Assembly: GCA_963699835.1 (NCBI GenBank)
Contig: CAVOVJ010000004.1
Span: 62,001 to 126,000 of the forward strand
DNA from: BM003 sp963699835
Lineage (GTDB): Bacteria; Pseudomonadota; Gammaproteobacteria; Steroidobacterales; BM003
DNA length: 64,000 nucleotides
Direction of reading: 5' to 3'
The stretch's first letter is position 1. Every line of letters begins with the position of its first letter. Both the position numbers and the translations under genes were made by a program. This document shows, piece by piece, positions 51,923-61,728 of this stretch. The notes below the pieces were generated by a model. It saw only the letters and a program-made list of their open reading frames with translations. It had not been told where the DNA came from and searched no databases.

Positions 51923-53593
51923 ATGGAGAAAATCTGGCTCAAGCACTATCCGCCCGGCGTGCCGGAGGAAGCCAATCTCGATGAGTGGCCGTCGCTGAAG
52001 CATGTTTTCGACGGGGCGTGCAAACAGTATCGGGATCTGCCCGCGTTTACCAATATGGGCAAGACGATCACCTATTCCGAGCTCGATCAGCAAAGCCGCT
52101 ATTTCGGTGCGTTTTTGCAGAACAATGCGGGGCTCGAGAAGGGCGATCGCGTCGCCCTGATGATGCCCAACCTGCTGCAGTACCCCGTCGCCCTGTTCGG
52201 TGTGCTCAGAACCGGTATGGTCGCGGTCAATGTGAACCCGCTTTACACGCCGCGGGAACTGCAGCATCAGTTGACCGATTCCGGCGCCAAGGCGATCGTG
52301 ATTCTGGAGAATTTCGCTTCAACCCTCGAAAAGGTCATCGACAAGACCGACGTCAAGACGGTCATCGTCACCAGCATCGGCGACATGCTCGGTTTCCCCA
52401 AGCGCTCGATCGTCAATTTCGCAATCAGGCACGTCAAACGCATGGTGCCGGAATGGAACGTCCCGCACGCGATCCCGTTCCTGCGCGCATTGAATGACGG
52501 CAAGTGGCAGACGCTCGAGGATGTCGACGTCGGCCCCGAAGACCTCGCCTTCCTGCAATACACCGGCGGCACAACGGGCGTATCCAAGGGGGCGATGCTC
52601 AGCCACCGCAATATGACCGCCAACCTGGCGCAGATGAAAGCCTGGCTGGGCCAGCTCGATCTGCAGGAACCCGGCACCGTCATAACCGCATTGCCGCTCT
52701 ACCATATCTTTGCGCTGACGGTGAACCTGCTGAGCTTCCTGATCCGCGGCGGACGGAACGTGCTGATCACCAACCCCCGCGATTTCGACGCATTCGTTGC
52801 CGAGATGAAGAAATATCCGTTTACTTTCATCACCGGGGTCAACACGTTGTACAACGCGCTGCTCAATACCCCCGGTTTCTCGGACATCGACTTCGGTCCG
52901 CTCAAGGGCAGTTTCGCGGGCGGAATGGCGGCACAGGAAGCCGTCGCGAAGCAGTGGAAAGAGGTCACCGGCAACGTACTGACCCAAGGCTATGGGCTTA
53001 CCGAAACTTCTCCGGTTGCGACCTCCTGCCTGCTTGGCGCGGGTGAATACGACGGCTCGATCGGTGTGCCGATGCCGAGTACGGATCTGTGCATTCGCGA
53101 CGACGATGGCAACGAACTTGGGATCGGCGAAATCGGAGAGATCTGTATCAAGGGTCCCCAGGTCATGGAAGGCTACTGGAACCGGCCGGAGGAAACCGCC
53201 AAGGTCATTACCGAGGACGGATGGCTGCGCACCGGTGACATGGGCCGCATAAATGAAAACGGGCTGACCTTTATCGAAGACCGCAAGAAAGACATGATCC
53301 TGGTCTCTGGATTCAACGTGTATCCGAACGAGATCGAGGAAGTCGCGGTGGCACACGATGGCGTGCTTGAAGCCGCCGCGGTGGGTCTGGCGGACGAAAA
53401 ATCCGGCGAGGTCGTCAAACTGTTCGTGGTACGCAAGGATCCGTCGCTGGACGCGGCGACGCTAAAGGCCTACTGCAAAGAGAACCTGACCGGCTACAAG
53501 GTGCCGCGTGTCATCGAGTTCCGCGACGAGTTGCCGAAGTCCAATGTCGGCAAGATCCTGCGCCGCGAGTTGCGCGACGAGGCAAACAGCTAG
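51923..53593 (+). CDS. fadD: Long-chain-fatty-acid--CoA ligase
   Basis: FadD activates fatty acids to acyl-CoA via an acyl-adenylate, coupling import to beta-oxidation. The 556-residue enzyme has the AMP-binding motif LAFLQYTGGTTGVSKGAML, TQGYGLTETSPVATSC, and the fatty acyl-CoA synthetase signature around WLRTGDMGRINENGLTFIED and KKDMILVSGFNVYPNEIEE, with the catalytic lysine in LPKSNVGKILRREL. TGAGGAG upstream supports ATG 51923. Adjacent tesA, which makes free fatty acids, is a plausible functional neighbour. Confidence 0.94.
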   Translation: MEKIWLKHYPPGVPEEANLDEWPSLKHVFDGACKQYRDLPAFTNMGKTITYSELDQQSRYFGAFLQNNAGLEKGDRVALMMPNLLQYPVALFGVLRTGMVAVNVNPLYTPRELQHQLTDSGAKAIVILENFASTLEKVIDKTDVKTVIVTSIGDMLGFPKRSIVNFAIRHVKRMVPEWNVPHAIPFLRALNDGKWQTLEDVDVGPEDLAFLQYTGGTTGVSKGAMLSHRNMTANLAQMKAWLGQLDLQEPGTVITALPLYHIFALTVNLLSFLIRGGRNVLITNPRDFDAFVAEMKKYPFTFITGVNTLYNALLNTPGFSDIDFGPLKGSFAGGMAAQEAVAKQWKEVTGNVLTQGYGLTETSPVATSCLLGAGEYDGSIGVPMPSTDLCIRDDDGNELGIGEIGEICIKGPQVMEGYWNRPEETAKVITEDGWLRTGDMGRINENGLTFIEDRKKDMILVSGFNVYPNEIEEVAVAHDGVLEAAAVGLADEKSGEVVKLFVVRKDPSLDAATLKAYCKENLTGYKVPRVIEFRDELPKSNVGKILRRELRDEANS

Positions 53594-53607
53594 CCCAGAT
53601 CGTTCGT

Positions 53608-54684
53608 TCAGGCGCCCGAGTGATAGCGCGGGCTAAGCTCATGGACCGCGGCAACCATCGCCGCGGCGTGTTCCGGCGGCACGTCCGGATGGATCCCGTG
53701 ACCGAGGTTGAACACGTGGCCCTCGCCGTGGCCATAGCTTGCGAGCACCCGGCCGACCTCGGCGCGGATCACCTCTGGCGATGCGTAGAGCACTGACGGG
53801 TCGAGGTTGCCCTGCAATGCCACCCGGTCCTCCACCCAGCTTCGCGCAAGCGAAAGATCAGTGGTCCAGTCCACGCCCAGCGCATCGCAGCCGGAATCGA
53901 CCATCTCGCGCAGGCGGATGCCGGCGTTCTTGGTAAACAGGACTACCGGGATGCGTCGTCCGCCGGCCTCGCGCTCGAGGTTTTCGACGATACGCGTCAT
54001 ATATTGAAGCGAAAACTCGCGGTAGGCGGCCGGCGCCAGCGCACCGCCCCAGGTATCGAAGACCATTACCGCCTGAGCGCCCGCGGCGATCTGCGCATTC
54101 AGGTAACTGGTGGTCGCGCTGGTGAGCTTGTCGAGCAGGCTATGCAGCAGCGCCGGCTCGTCGTAGAGCATCCGTTTGATGATGCCGAAGGTCTTGCTGC
54201 TGCCACCCTCGACCGCGTAGGTCGCCACGGTCCAGGGGCTGCCGGCAAAACCGATCAGCGGCACCTGTCCGGCGAGTTCGCGGCGGATCAGGCGCACCGC
54301 ATCCATGACGTAGCCGAGTTCGTCCTCCGGATCGGGAATCGGCATCTGTTCGATGTCGCGCGCACCGCGCACCGGCCGCTCGAACCGCGGACCTTCGCCG
54401 GCCTCGAAATACAGCCCGAGACCCATCGCATGCGGCACCGTCAGGATGTCGGAGAACAGGATCGCGGCATCGAGCGGGAAACGCCTGAGCGGCTGCAGCG
54501 TCACCTCGCACGCCAGTTCCGGCGCCCCGCACAGGCTCATGAAATCACCGGCCTTGCCACGCACTTCGCGATATTCGGGCAGATAGCGGCCGGCCTGGCG
54601 CATCATCCAGACCGGTGTCCGGTCAACCGGCTCACGCAGCAATGCGCGCAGGAAACGATCGTTTTGCAATGGTTCATTTGTCAC
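53608..54684 (-). CDS. hemE: Uroporphyrinogen decarboxylase
   Basis: HemE removes four acetate carboxyls from uroporphyrinogen III. The 358-residue protein has the signatures PVWMMRQAGRYLPEYREV and GFAGSPWTVATYAVEGGSSK, the catalytic Asp segment AILFSDILTVPHAMGLGL, and VMVFDTWGGALAP. The GTG start at 54684 overlaps the pyrF stop by 11 nt and gives the normal N-terminus (NDRFLRALLREPV). It ends a leftward group that starts with aroK, and converges on fadD. Confidence 0.95.
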   Translation of the reverse strand: MTNEPLQNDRFLRALLREPVDRTPVWMMRQAGRYLPEYREVRGKAGDFMSLCGAPELACEVTLQPLRRFPLDAAILFSDILTVPHAMGLGLYFEAGEGPRFERPVRGARDIEQMPIPDPEDELGYVMDAVRLIRRELAGQVPLIGFAGSPWTVATYAVEGGSSKTFGIIKRMLYDEPALLHSLLDKLTSATTSYLNAQIAAGAQAVMVFDTWGGALAPAAYREFSLQYMTRIVENLEREAGGRRIPVVLFTKNAGIRLREMVDSGCDALGVDWTTDLSLARSWVEDRVALQGNLDPSVLYASPEVIRAEVGRVLASYGHGEGHVFNLGHGIHPDVPPEHAAAMVAAVHELSPRYHSGA

Positions 54685-55396
54685 TGTCGAACACTCCTGC
54701 GATCGATTGCTGAATGGCCTCGGCCGCCTGACGCGGATCTGCGGCATCGCGGATCGGCCGGCCCACGACGATGTAGTCGGCGCCGTTGGCGAACGCCTGC
54801 TCGACGTTGACCACTCTTTTCTGGTCGTCGGCGGGCCGATTGTCGACCGGGCGAATGCCGGGAGTGACGACCAGCAGGCGGGCGTCGATATGCTCGCGCA
54901 GCCTCGGCGCCTCCAGCCCCGACGAAATCACGCCGGCGCAACCGGCCTCGAGTGCCCGCCGCGCCCGCGACAGCACCAGTTCCCCTACGTCGCAGTCGAA
55001 GCCGAGGTCGTCGAGATCGCCACGGTCCAGGCTGGTCAGCACCGTTACCCCGAGAATCTGCACATCCGTGGCCGCTGCCGCTGCCGCTTCCATGATCGAC
55101 TGGTTGCCATGCACGGTGGCAAAGGTCACGCCACGCCCGTTGAGACGGCTGACGGCGCGCCCGACCGTCGCCGGCACGTCGAAGAATTTCAAATCCACGA
55201 AAATTTTCTTGCCGCGCTCGACGAGCCAGTCGACCAGTTCGAAGTAGCCGCCGGCCATCATCAGTTCCAGACCGAGCTTGTAGAACTGCACGCTGTCGCC
55301 GAGCTGCTCCGCGAGCTGTCGCGCCGCTTCCGCGTCCGGGACATCCATGGCGAAAATCAGGCGGTCGCGTGTCGCTATCGGCTTGTCTGACAACAT
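54674..55396 (-). CDS. pyrF: Orotidine 5'-phosphate decarboxylase
   Basis: PyrF makes UMP in the last step of pyrimidine synthesis. The 240-residue TIM barrel has LIFAMDVPDAEAARQLAEQL, the catalytic DxKxxD array in IFVDLKFFDVPATVGRAV, and the phosphate-binding end VVTPGIRPV and DYIVVGRPIRDA. ATG 55396 has GGGAGA 7 nt upstream and starts MLSDKPIATRDRLIFA; upstream in-frame codons lack homology. Confidence 0.95.
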   Translation of the reverse strand: MLSDKPIATRDRLIFAMDVPDAEAARQLAEQLGDSVQFYKLGLELMMAGGYFELVDWLVERGKKIFVDLKFFDVPATVGRAVSRLNGRGVTFATVHGNQSIMEAAAAAATDVQILGVTVLTSLDRGDLDDLGFDCDVGELVLSRARRALEAGCAGVISSGLEAPRLREHIDARLLVVTPGIRPVDNRPADDQKRVVNVEQAFANGADYIVVGRPIRDAADPRQAAEAIQQSIAGVFDSDK

Positions 55397-55470
55397 CTGG
55401 GGTTCTCCCTGCAATTGCGCGCACAGTCGGCGCGGCATTCTAGACTATTTGCCGGTCCGGCAGCAGGGAT

Positions 55471-56634
55471 TTACGGCGATTCTAGCGGATCAAAGAGGCG
55501 CCGGTGCTCGCTGATCGCGAACCGGTCAGTCATTCCGGCAATGTAATCGGTAACGGCCCGGACCGCGCCGGCGGTGCCGGCCTGCTCGCTGTAGCGCGCG
55601 CTCATCGCGGCGTGTTCGGGCGGCATCAGGCGCGGATCTTCGATGTAGACATCGAACAGCTCGGTCACCACGCGGCGCGCCTTCCGCGTCATGCGCAAGA
55701 CCCGGTGGTGGCGGTAGAGACGGCCGTGGAGATATTGTTTCAACTCGGTGTGCAGCGCCTGGATTCGCGCGGAGAAGCTCAGCATAGGCCGATCGGCGGC
55801 GCGAATATCGTCGATATCGCCGGCCTGGAGCTCCGCGAGATTTGCGCGCGTGGCCTGCAGCAGGTCGGTCACCACGGTATCGATCATGCGCCGCACCGTT
55901 TCCGAAACCTGGCGCTTGCGCGGCGCAGCCGGATATCCGGCTGCCACTGCGCTGAACAATTCACCGAACAGGCCGACCTCGACCAGCTCGTCCAGATCGA
56001 GCAAACCAGCGCGCAACCCATCGTCGACGTCATGATGGTTATAGGCGATCGCGTCAGCGAGATTCGCGATCTGCGCCTCGAGCCCCGGCTGGCGGCGCTG
56101 GAGAAAACGTTCGCCCAGTTCGCCCAGGCCTCGCGCGTTCTTCGCTGAGCAGTGTTTCAAAATGCCCTCACGGGTCTCATAGGTCAGGTTCAGCCCGGGA
56201 AAATCCGCATAACGCTGTTCCAGTTCGTCGACGACCCGCAGCGACTGGAGGTTGTGTTCGAACCCCCCGTATTCGCGGGTGCAGTCGTTCAGGGCATCCT
56301 GGCCGGCATGGCCGAACGGCGTGTGGCCGAGATCGTGGGCCAGGCAGATGGCCTCTACCAGGCCCTCGTTGAGATCGAGCTCGCGCGCGATCGTCCGTGC
56401 GATCTGGGCCACCTCGAGCGAGTGAGTCAGCCGGGTGCGGTACATGTCGCCTTCGTGGTTGACGAACACCTGGGTCTTGTAGACGAGCCGTCTGAACGCG
56501 GATGAATGCAGGACGCGGTCGCGATCGCGCTGGAATTCGCCGCGATAGCCGTGACGCGGTTCGGCATGGACCCGGCCACGCGAGGTGGCGTCGAGCGCGG
56601 CATATGGCGCGAGCCCGGTATCCGTCGGGTTCAC
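55471..56634 (-). CDS. dgt: Deoxyguanosinetriphosphate triphosphohydrolase-like protein
   Basis: A 387-residue HD-domain hydrolase that removes triphosphate from dNTPs. Metal ligands are in RLTHSLEVAQIARTIA (H), CLAHDLGHTPFGHAG (HD) and NLADAIAYNHHDVDDGL (D). The segment RDRDRVLHSSAFRRLVYKTQ is typical of dGTPase-like proteins. The GTG start overlaps the aroB stop (GTGA). Some members prefer other dNTPs, so specificity is open. Confidence 0.92.
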   Translation of the reverse strand: MNPTDTGLAPYAALDATSRGRVHAEPRHGYRGEFQRDRDRVLHSSAFRRLVYKTQVFVNHEGDMYRTRLTHSLEVAQIARTIARELDLNEGLVEAICLAHDLGHTPFGHAGQDALNDCTREYGGFEHNLQSLRVVDELEQRYADFPGLNLTYETREGILKHCSAKNARGLGELGERFLQRRQPGLEAQIANLADAIAYNHHDVDDGLRAGLLDLDELVEVGLFGELFSAVAAGYPAAPRKRQVSETVRRMIDTVVTDLLQATRANLAELQAGDIDDIRAADRPMLSFSARIQALHTELKQYLHGRLYRHHRVLRMTRKARRVVTELFDVYIEDPRLMPPEHAAMSARYSEQAGTAGAVRAVTDYIAGMTDRFAISEHRRLFDPLESP

Positions 56635-57716
56635 GCGCCCGCTCCGAGACTCTGGTGGAGAAATCGATCGAGTTCGTCGCCCGCGAATTCGGCGGTCAGC
56701 CTGGCCGCCCCGATAGCGTCCAGCAACACCAGCCGGAGCTGCCCCGCCTGGATCTTTTTGTCGCGATGGAGCGCCGCCACGAAACGCTCGTACTGCAGCG
56801 GTGGCGGGATGGTTGGCAGCCCCGCAGCGTCGATCAGAGCTTCGATACGGGGCACCGCGGCGGCTGGCAGGCTCCCGACCCGGGCTGAAAACTGCGCCGC
56901 CATAACCATGCCCGCGGCAACGGCCTCGCCATGCAGCCAGCGCCCGTAGCCATGGACGGCCTCGATAGCGTGACCAAAAGTATGCCCGAGATTCAGCAGT
57001 GCGCGGATGCCCTGCTCGGTCTCGTCGCGCGCCACGATATCGGCCTTGATCTCGCAACTGCGGGTAATCGCCCTCTCGAGCGCCCCGGGGTCACGCCGCA
57101 GCAGCGCCGGCAAAGCCAGCTCCAGCCAGGCAAAGAACTCGCGATCGAGAATCAACCCGTATTTGAACACTTCGGCAAGCCCGGCGCGGTATTCGCGTTC
57201 ATCGAGCGTAGCGAGCGTTGCGGTGTCCGCGATTACACAGAGCGGTTGGTAGAAGGCCCCGATCAGGTTCTTCCCGGCGCTGTGATTGACCGCCGTTTTA
57301 CCACCCACCGACGAATCGACCTGTGCCAGCAAAGTCGTCGGGACCTGGACGAATCCGACGCCGCGCTGGTAACAGGCCGCTGCAAAACCCGCCATGTCGC
57401 CAATCACGCCGCCGCCCAGCGCGAGCACGGTGCAGTCACGCCCGAACCCCGCTGCGACGAGTTCGTCGAGAATTGTCGAAACCGTATCGAGCGTCTTGTA
57501 ACGCTCGCCGTCCGGCAATATCAGCTCGCGTATCGCATACCCTGACAGAGCCTCCCGCAACGTTGCCAGGTACAGCGGCGCCACCACGTCGTTGGTGACG
57601 ATCAGCACGTCGCGGCCGGGGAGGGCGTCAGCAATCAGCGCCGGGCTGCTCAACAAACCCGAGCCGATATGAATCGGGTAGCTTCTCGCGCCGAGATCAA
57701 CGTCTATTCTGGGCAT
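56631..57716 (-). CDS. aroB: 3-dehydroquinate synthase
   Basis: AroB forms 3-dehydroquinate from DAHP, step two of the shikimate pathway that feeds the trp genes. The 361-residue protein shows the NAD-binding GGGVIGDMAGFAAACYQRGV, VPTTLLAQVDSSVGGKTAVN, zinc ligands in the Glu of YRAGLAEVFKYG and the His residues of LLNLGHTFGHAIEA and LHGEAVAAGMVMA. It follows aroK by 18 nt. Confidence 0.96.
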   Translation of the reverse strand: MPRIDVDLGARSYPIHIGSGLLSSPALIADALPGRDVLIVTNDVVAPLYLATLREALSGYAIRELILPDGERYKTLDTVSTILDELVAAGFGRDCTVLALGGGVIGDMAGFAAACYQRGVGFVQVPTTLLAQVDSSVGGKTAVNHSAGKNLIGAFYQPLCVIADTATLATLDEREYRAGLAEVFKYGLILDREFFAWLELALPALLRRDPGALERAITRSCEIKADIVARDETEQGIRALLNLGHTFGHAIEAVHGYGRWLHGEAVAAGMVMAAQFSARVGSLPAAAVPRIEALIDAAGLPTIPPPLQYERFVAALHRDKKIQAGQLRLVLLDAIGAARLTAEFAGDELDRFLHQSLGAGA

Positions 57717-57734
57717 TGCGCTGGGCCGGTTCGT

Positions 57735-58280
57735 CTAGGTATTGAAATCGCCGGCGCCGGGCTGGACCACATCATTCAGGTTGCAGTGGATTTGCTCCGC
57801 TACCTGGGTCACGCGCTGGCCATCGGTCTGCAGGATCAGGTCGGCGACCTGGCGGTACAAAGGATCGCGGACTTCCATCAACTCCTCGAGCCGCGCCCGC
57901 GGATCATCGGTGTCGAGAAGCGGCCGGTTGCGCCCGGCACGCGTGCGCTCGACCTGCTGATCTACCGAAGCGAACAGGTAAACGACAAAGCCTCGAGCTG
58001 CCAGCACTGCGCGGTTGGCAGCATCGAGCACGGCGCCACCGCCGGTCGCAAGGACCACCTGCTGACGCAATGTCAGGTCCTCGATCACCTTGCACTCTCT
58101 CTGGCGGAAGCCCTCCTCGCCTTCCTTTTCGAAGATAAAAGGTATATCGACCCCGGTCCGATCCTCGATCTCGCGATCGCTGTCGAGGAAATCCCAGCCA
58201 AGCCGCCGCGCGAGCTGTTTGCCCACGGCGGTCTTCCCCGCCCCCATTGGCCCGATCAGAAATACGTTGCTTATCGACAT
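57735..58280 (-). CDS. aroK: Shikimate kinase
   Basis: The 181-residue kinase has the P-loop LIGPMGAGKTAVGKQLAR, the shikimate-binding DSDREIEDRTG, the GGGAVLDAANR motif, the lid arginine region RTRAGRNRPLL and the adenine-binding RDPLYRQVADLIL. ATG 58280 starts the conserved SISNVFLIGPMG; upstream codons lack homology. It heads the aroK-aroB-dgt-pyrF-hemE leftward group, downstream of the pilQ terminator. Confidence 0.95.
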   Translation of the reverse strand: MSISNVFLIGPMGAGKTAVGKQLARRLGWDFLDSDREIEDRTGVDIPFIFEKEGEEGFRQRECKVIEDLTLRQQVVLATGGGAVLDAANRAVLAARGFVVYLFASVDQQVERTRAGRNRPLLDTDDPRARLEELMEVRDPLYRQVADLILQTDGQRVTQVAEQIHCNLNDVVQPGAGDFNT

Positions 58281-58357
58281 GGCTTCAGCTGTTCGCGTTT
58301 TTGGTATGTGGCCCTCGGTCACTATACTGCCGCGACAGCCGCGCGCCAAAACCGGGT

Positions 58358-58388
58358 AAAAAAAAGGCCAGCCCGAGGGCTGGCCTTG
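58358..58388 (-). terminator. Rho-independent terminator after pilQ
   Basis: On the leftward strand a GGCCAGCC/GGCTGGCC stem with a 4-nt loop is followed by a run of eight T (58365-58358). It ends the pilMNOPQ transcript 21 nt after the pilQ stop, so aroK probably uses its own promoter or readthrough. Confidence 0.92.
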
Positions 58389-58408
58389 TTCGTACGACAT
58401 GCGGCGGC

Positions 58409-60584
58409 TCAGTAGAGACTGGCACCGTCACGCAGGATCTTCGGCGTGATGAAGATCAGCAGCTCGGATTTGTCCGAACTACGCTGAGTGGTCTTGAACA
58501 GGTTGCCCACGACCGGGATATCGCCGAGGAACGGTGTCTTGAACTCGGTATCGCGACGCTCGGTCTCGAAAATACCGCCAAGCACAACCGTCTCACCGTC
58601 GTTCACGAGCACCTTGGTCGTGATCTCGCGCGTATCGATGGACGGCACCAGGCCACCCGTTGCGCTCGGCACGAACTCACCGACGTTATCCTTGTTGACG
58701 ATCAGGTCCATGATGACTTTCTCGTCGGGCGTGATCTGCGGCGTGACCTGGAGACTCAGCACGGCCTCCTTGAACTGCGTGGTCGTGGCACCGCTCGAAG
58801 ACGCTTCCTGGTAGGGAATCTCGACACCGGCCTTGATTCTCGCTTCCTGCTGGTTGGCGGTAATCACACGCGGCGTGGAGATGATCTCGGCGCGATCTTC
58901 CGACTGCGCGGCCGACAGCTCGAGATCGACCAGGTAGTCGTCGTCGAGAACCGCCAGCGCGATGGACCCGGCGCGGTTCACCACCGGCAGGTTCACGTTG
59001 TAGCGCTCGAAACGTGCATCGCCGGTCGGGATCGTCACGGTACCGTCGTTGGTCGGATCGTTATCGGTGAACGAATCGAGGTAACCCGAGACCATGGTGT
59101 CCGTACCGGCCGAGGTACCGCTGGTGGTGTAGAGCCGGCCACCGCTCTCCTCGACACCGGTATAACCGAGCTGGACACCGAGTTCGCGTGAGAAGTCGTC
59201 ATTGACGACGACGATACGCGACTCGATCAGCACCTGTTTCACCGGAATGTCGAGGGTCTTGACCAGGCGCCGGATATCTTCGATCCGGTCAGCGGTGTCC
59301 TGGATCAGCAGCGTGTTGGTACGCTCGTCGATGGCGACACTGCCGCGCTCGGACATCAGCGCGCCGCCTTCGCCACCTTCGACCAGCGTCGCAAGCGTCG
59401 CGGCCTTGGCGTAGTTGACCTGGATGAACTCGGACCGCAGCGGCACCAGTTCCTCGATCTCACGACGTGCCTCGAGCGCCTGTCTCTCGCGCGTGGCGAT
59501 CTCGGCGGCCGGGCGCCACGATGATCACGTTGTCGCGCTGACGCATGTCGAGTCCCTTGGTCTGGAGGACGATGTCGAGCGCCTGATCCCAGGGCACGTT
59601 CTGCAATCGCAGCGTTACGTTGCCCTGTACGGTGTCGCTGACGACGATGTTCATGTCACTCATGTCGGCCAGCAGCTGCAGTACCGCACGCACTTCGATG
59701 TCCTGGAAGTTCAGCGTCAGTCGCTCACCCATGTAGTTGCGGCCTTCGCCATAGGCACTCGGTGCATCGGTTACGACAACCGCTTCGCGGATCTCGATCG
59801 AGAACACTTCGTCAGACTGGTACGCGAGTTGCTCGAAGGAGCCGCTGGCATTGATGACCAGGCGGGCATTGTCGCCGGCGCGCAGTGCGTCGACCGTCAC
59901 CACCGGCGTGGCGAAATCGGTGACATCGAGGCGGCGCACCAGCTGCTCGGGCAGGGTTGCGCCACGGAAATCGACGACGATCTGATCGCCAACCTGGCGG
60001 AAATCGACCACCGTGTTCGGGTCGGTAAGGGTCACCTGGACCTGACCGGCACCATCTTCGGAGCGGCGGAAATCGATGTTGCTGATGCTGCGTCCACCCG
60101 CGACCGGCGGCGGTGCTTCGGACATCGCCGACTGCGACCAGTAGCCACGATCGGCCTCGGCCTCGCCGGTACCGATGCGCACCAGGATGCTGTCACCGTC
60201 GACAATCGTCTCGTACGCGACCAGCGACGACAGGTTGAGCACGACCCGGGTCTTGCCCCCCGCCTCGGCCGCCACGACGCTGTTGAGTACGCCCACGCCG
60301 ACCTCCTTGCGCCGCTGATCCAGCGACAATGCGGTGTCGGGCAGATCGAGTGAAATCCGGGCCGGATTATCGATGGTAAACGCCATCGGCTGTGGCGCCA
60401 TGCCGTCCATACGAAGACGTAGTTGCACCTGCTGCCCCGGCAGTTGCTCGACTTCGATTCCCTGGAGGGTTCTGCTCGGTGTCTGTGCCTGGGCTGCCAG
60501 CGGCATCGCTAGCACTCCAGCGCAAAGAACCAGAAGCCTGACCCATCTGGAGGCCTCGCCTATCGGCTTGAAGTTGCGCGTCAT
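58409..60584 (-). CDS. pilQ: Type IV pilus secretin PilQ, one frameshift
   Basis: PilQ forms the outer-membrane pore for type IV pili. The N-terminal frame has a signal peptide (VLLVLCAGVLAMPLAAQAQ region), AMIN domains (SRTLQGIEVEQLPGQQVQL; QVQVTLTDPNTVVDF) and the STN/secretin-N part (LTLNFQDIEVRAVLQLLADM). After VIIVAP an extra base in a GGG run at 59511-59513 breaks the frame. The next frame continues AAEIATRERQALEA into the secretin domain (FIQVNYAKAATLATLVEGG; PYQEASSSGATTTQFKEAVL; VVLGGIFETERRDTEFKTPF). Corrected length 724 residues. ATG 60584 has GGGAGA 8 nt upstream. Confidence 0.93.
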
Positions 60585-60605
60585 TTTCACTTTCTCCCTA
60601 GGACC

Positions 60606-61121
60606 CTATTCGCTCAGCGCCAATCCCGCCGGGCGTTCTACATAGCCCCCGACCCCATCGGGCACGATTTCAACCAATGCGATTTCACCATCGCTAATGT
60701 CTGTTACCCGGCCATCGTTCTGGCCGAGGTAGTTCCCCGGCAGTATCCGGTGGATCAAACCATCCGGATCCTGTACCAGTCCGTAGAGGCTTCCCTCTCT
60801 CGCTATGCTGCCCACCATGCGCAGCGTGTCGAGCGGATACCGCTCGAGAAAATCCTTCGGCCGCGAGGCATCGGGCCGCGGTCCTCCGCCTGGCTGATCG
60901 GCACCCGGCCGATAGGGTGTAAACGGCGGACGCTCGGAGTCCGCGGCATACGCAAAACTCGGCGGCGGCTCAATTTGCGGCAACGGTTCGATGCGGCCAC
61001 CCGGGCGCGCCTTCACCTCGTTCACATAGCCTTGCAGATCGCTCATATCACTTGAACAACCCACCAGGGCCGCCATCAGGCAACAACCGGCAATGCCTCT
61101 GATTACGCTCTTTACTCGCAT
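60606..61121 (-). CDS. pilP: Type IV pilus lipoprotein PilP
   Basis: A 171-residue inner-membrane lipoprotein with a lipobox (LMAALVGCSSD, lipidated Cys near residue 22), a proline-rich linker, and the conserved C-terminal beta domain (LDTLRMVGSIAREGSLYGLV to IALVEIVPDGVGGYVERP) that binds the PilQ N-domains. It overlaps pilO by ATGA and lies 21 nt before pilQ. Confidence 0.94.
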   Translation of the reverse strand: MRVKSVIRGIAGCCLMAALVGCSSDMSDLQGYVNEVKARPGGRIEPLPQIEPPPSFAYAADSERPPFTPYRPGADQPGGGPRPDASRPKDFLERYPLDTLRMVGSIAREGSLYGLVQDPDGLIHRILPGNYLGQNDGRVTDISDGEIALVEIVPDGVGGYVERPAGLALSE

Positions 61122-61728
61122 CAGCCCCCAGCCTCCTCGTCCTCATCCAGATAGCGATAGGTCTTCGCGGTCAGATCCAGTACGAGTTCGTCCGGCTGAT
61201 CCTTATCTGGCTTAATTTCAATGTCATGCAACGTCACGATCCGCGGCAGCTGAGCGATATCGCTGACGAACTGACCGATCTCGTGATAACCGCCCTTCAG
61301 ACGGATACGGATCGGCAACTCGGCGTAAAAATCCTTGCGCATTTCGGGATTCGGCTGGAACAGCTTCTCATCGAGGCTGGCGGCAAGACCCGTTTGCGAT
61401 ATATCGACGAGCAGCGACGGCACCTCGGTCTTGCCCGGCAGTTGCCGCAACATCGTGCCGAACGACTGCTCGATTTCCTGCAACTGCGCCTTGTAGGCCT
61501 CGAAGTTGGCAGCCTTGCGTTGCTTCGCCTCGAAGCTCGCCCGCAATTCGATTTCCTGCGCGCGTGGCCCGTCTCGAGCAACGGCGATTTGGCTTTCCAG
61601 GCGAACTGGTAGAATCCGCCGGCGGCGACCAGGATGAAGATCAGCCCGATCACGATTGCGCGGAACGCCAGCGGCCAGCGGCCGATATCGTTGATATCGA
61701 GGTTGCGGAGTTGTTCGACGAAATTCAT
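61121..61728 (-). CDS. pilO: Type IV pilus alignment protein PilO, one frameshift
   Basis: PilO dimerises with PilN on the periplasmic side of the inner membrane. The N-terminal part has the conserved LRNLDINDIGRWPLAFRAIV and one transmembrane helix (AIVIGLIFILVAAGGFYQFA). After KAKSPLLE the frame shifts because of a missing base near 61568-61575. The rest (EIELRASFEAKQRKAANFEA coiled coil and the ferredoxin-like domain IRIRLKGGYHEIGQFVSDIA) is in the other frame. Corrected length 202 residues. The ATG overlaps the pilN stop (TAATG). Confidence 0.92.

Noticed and set aside
56635..57057. N-terminal extension of dgt into aroB
   Set aside because: The extension is antisense-frame noise over aroB; the GTG at 56634 matches family length and gives a typical overlap.
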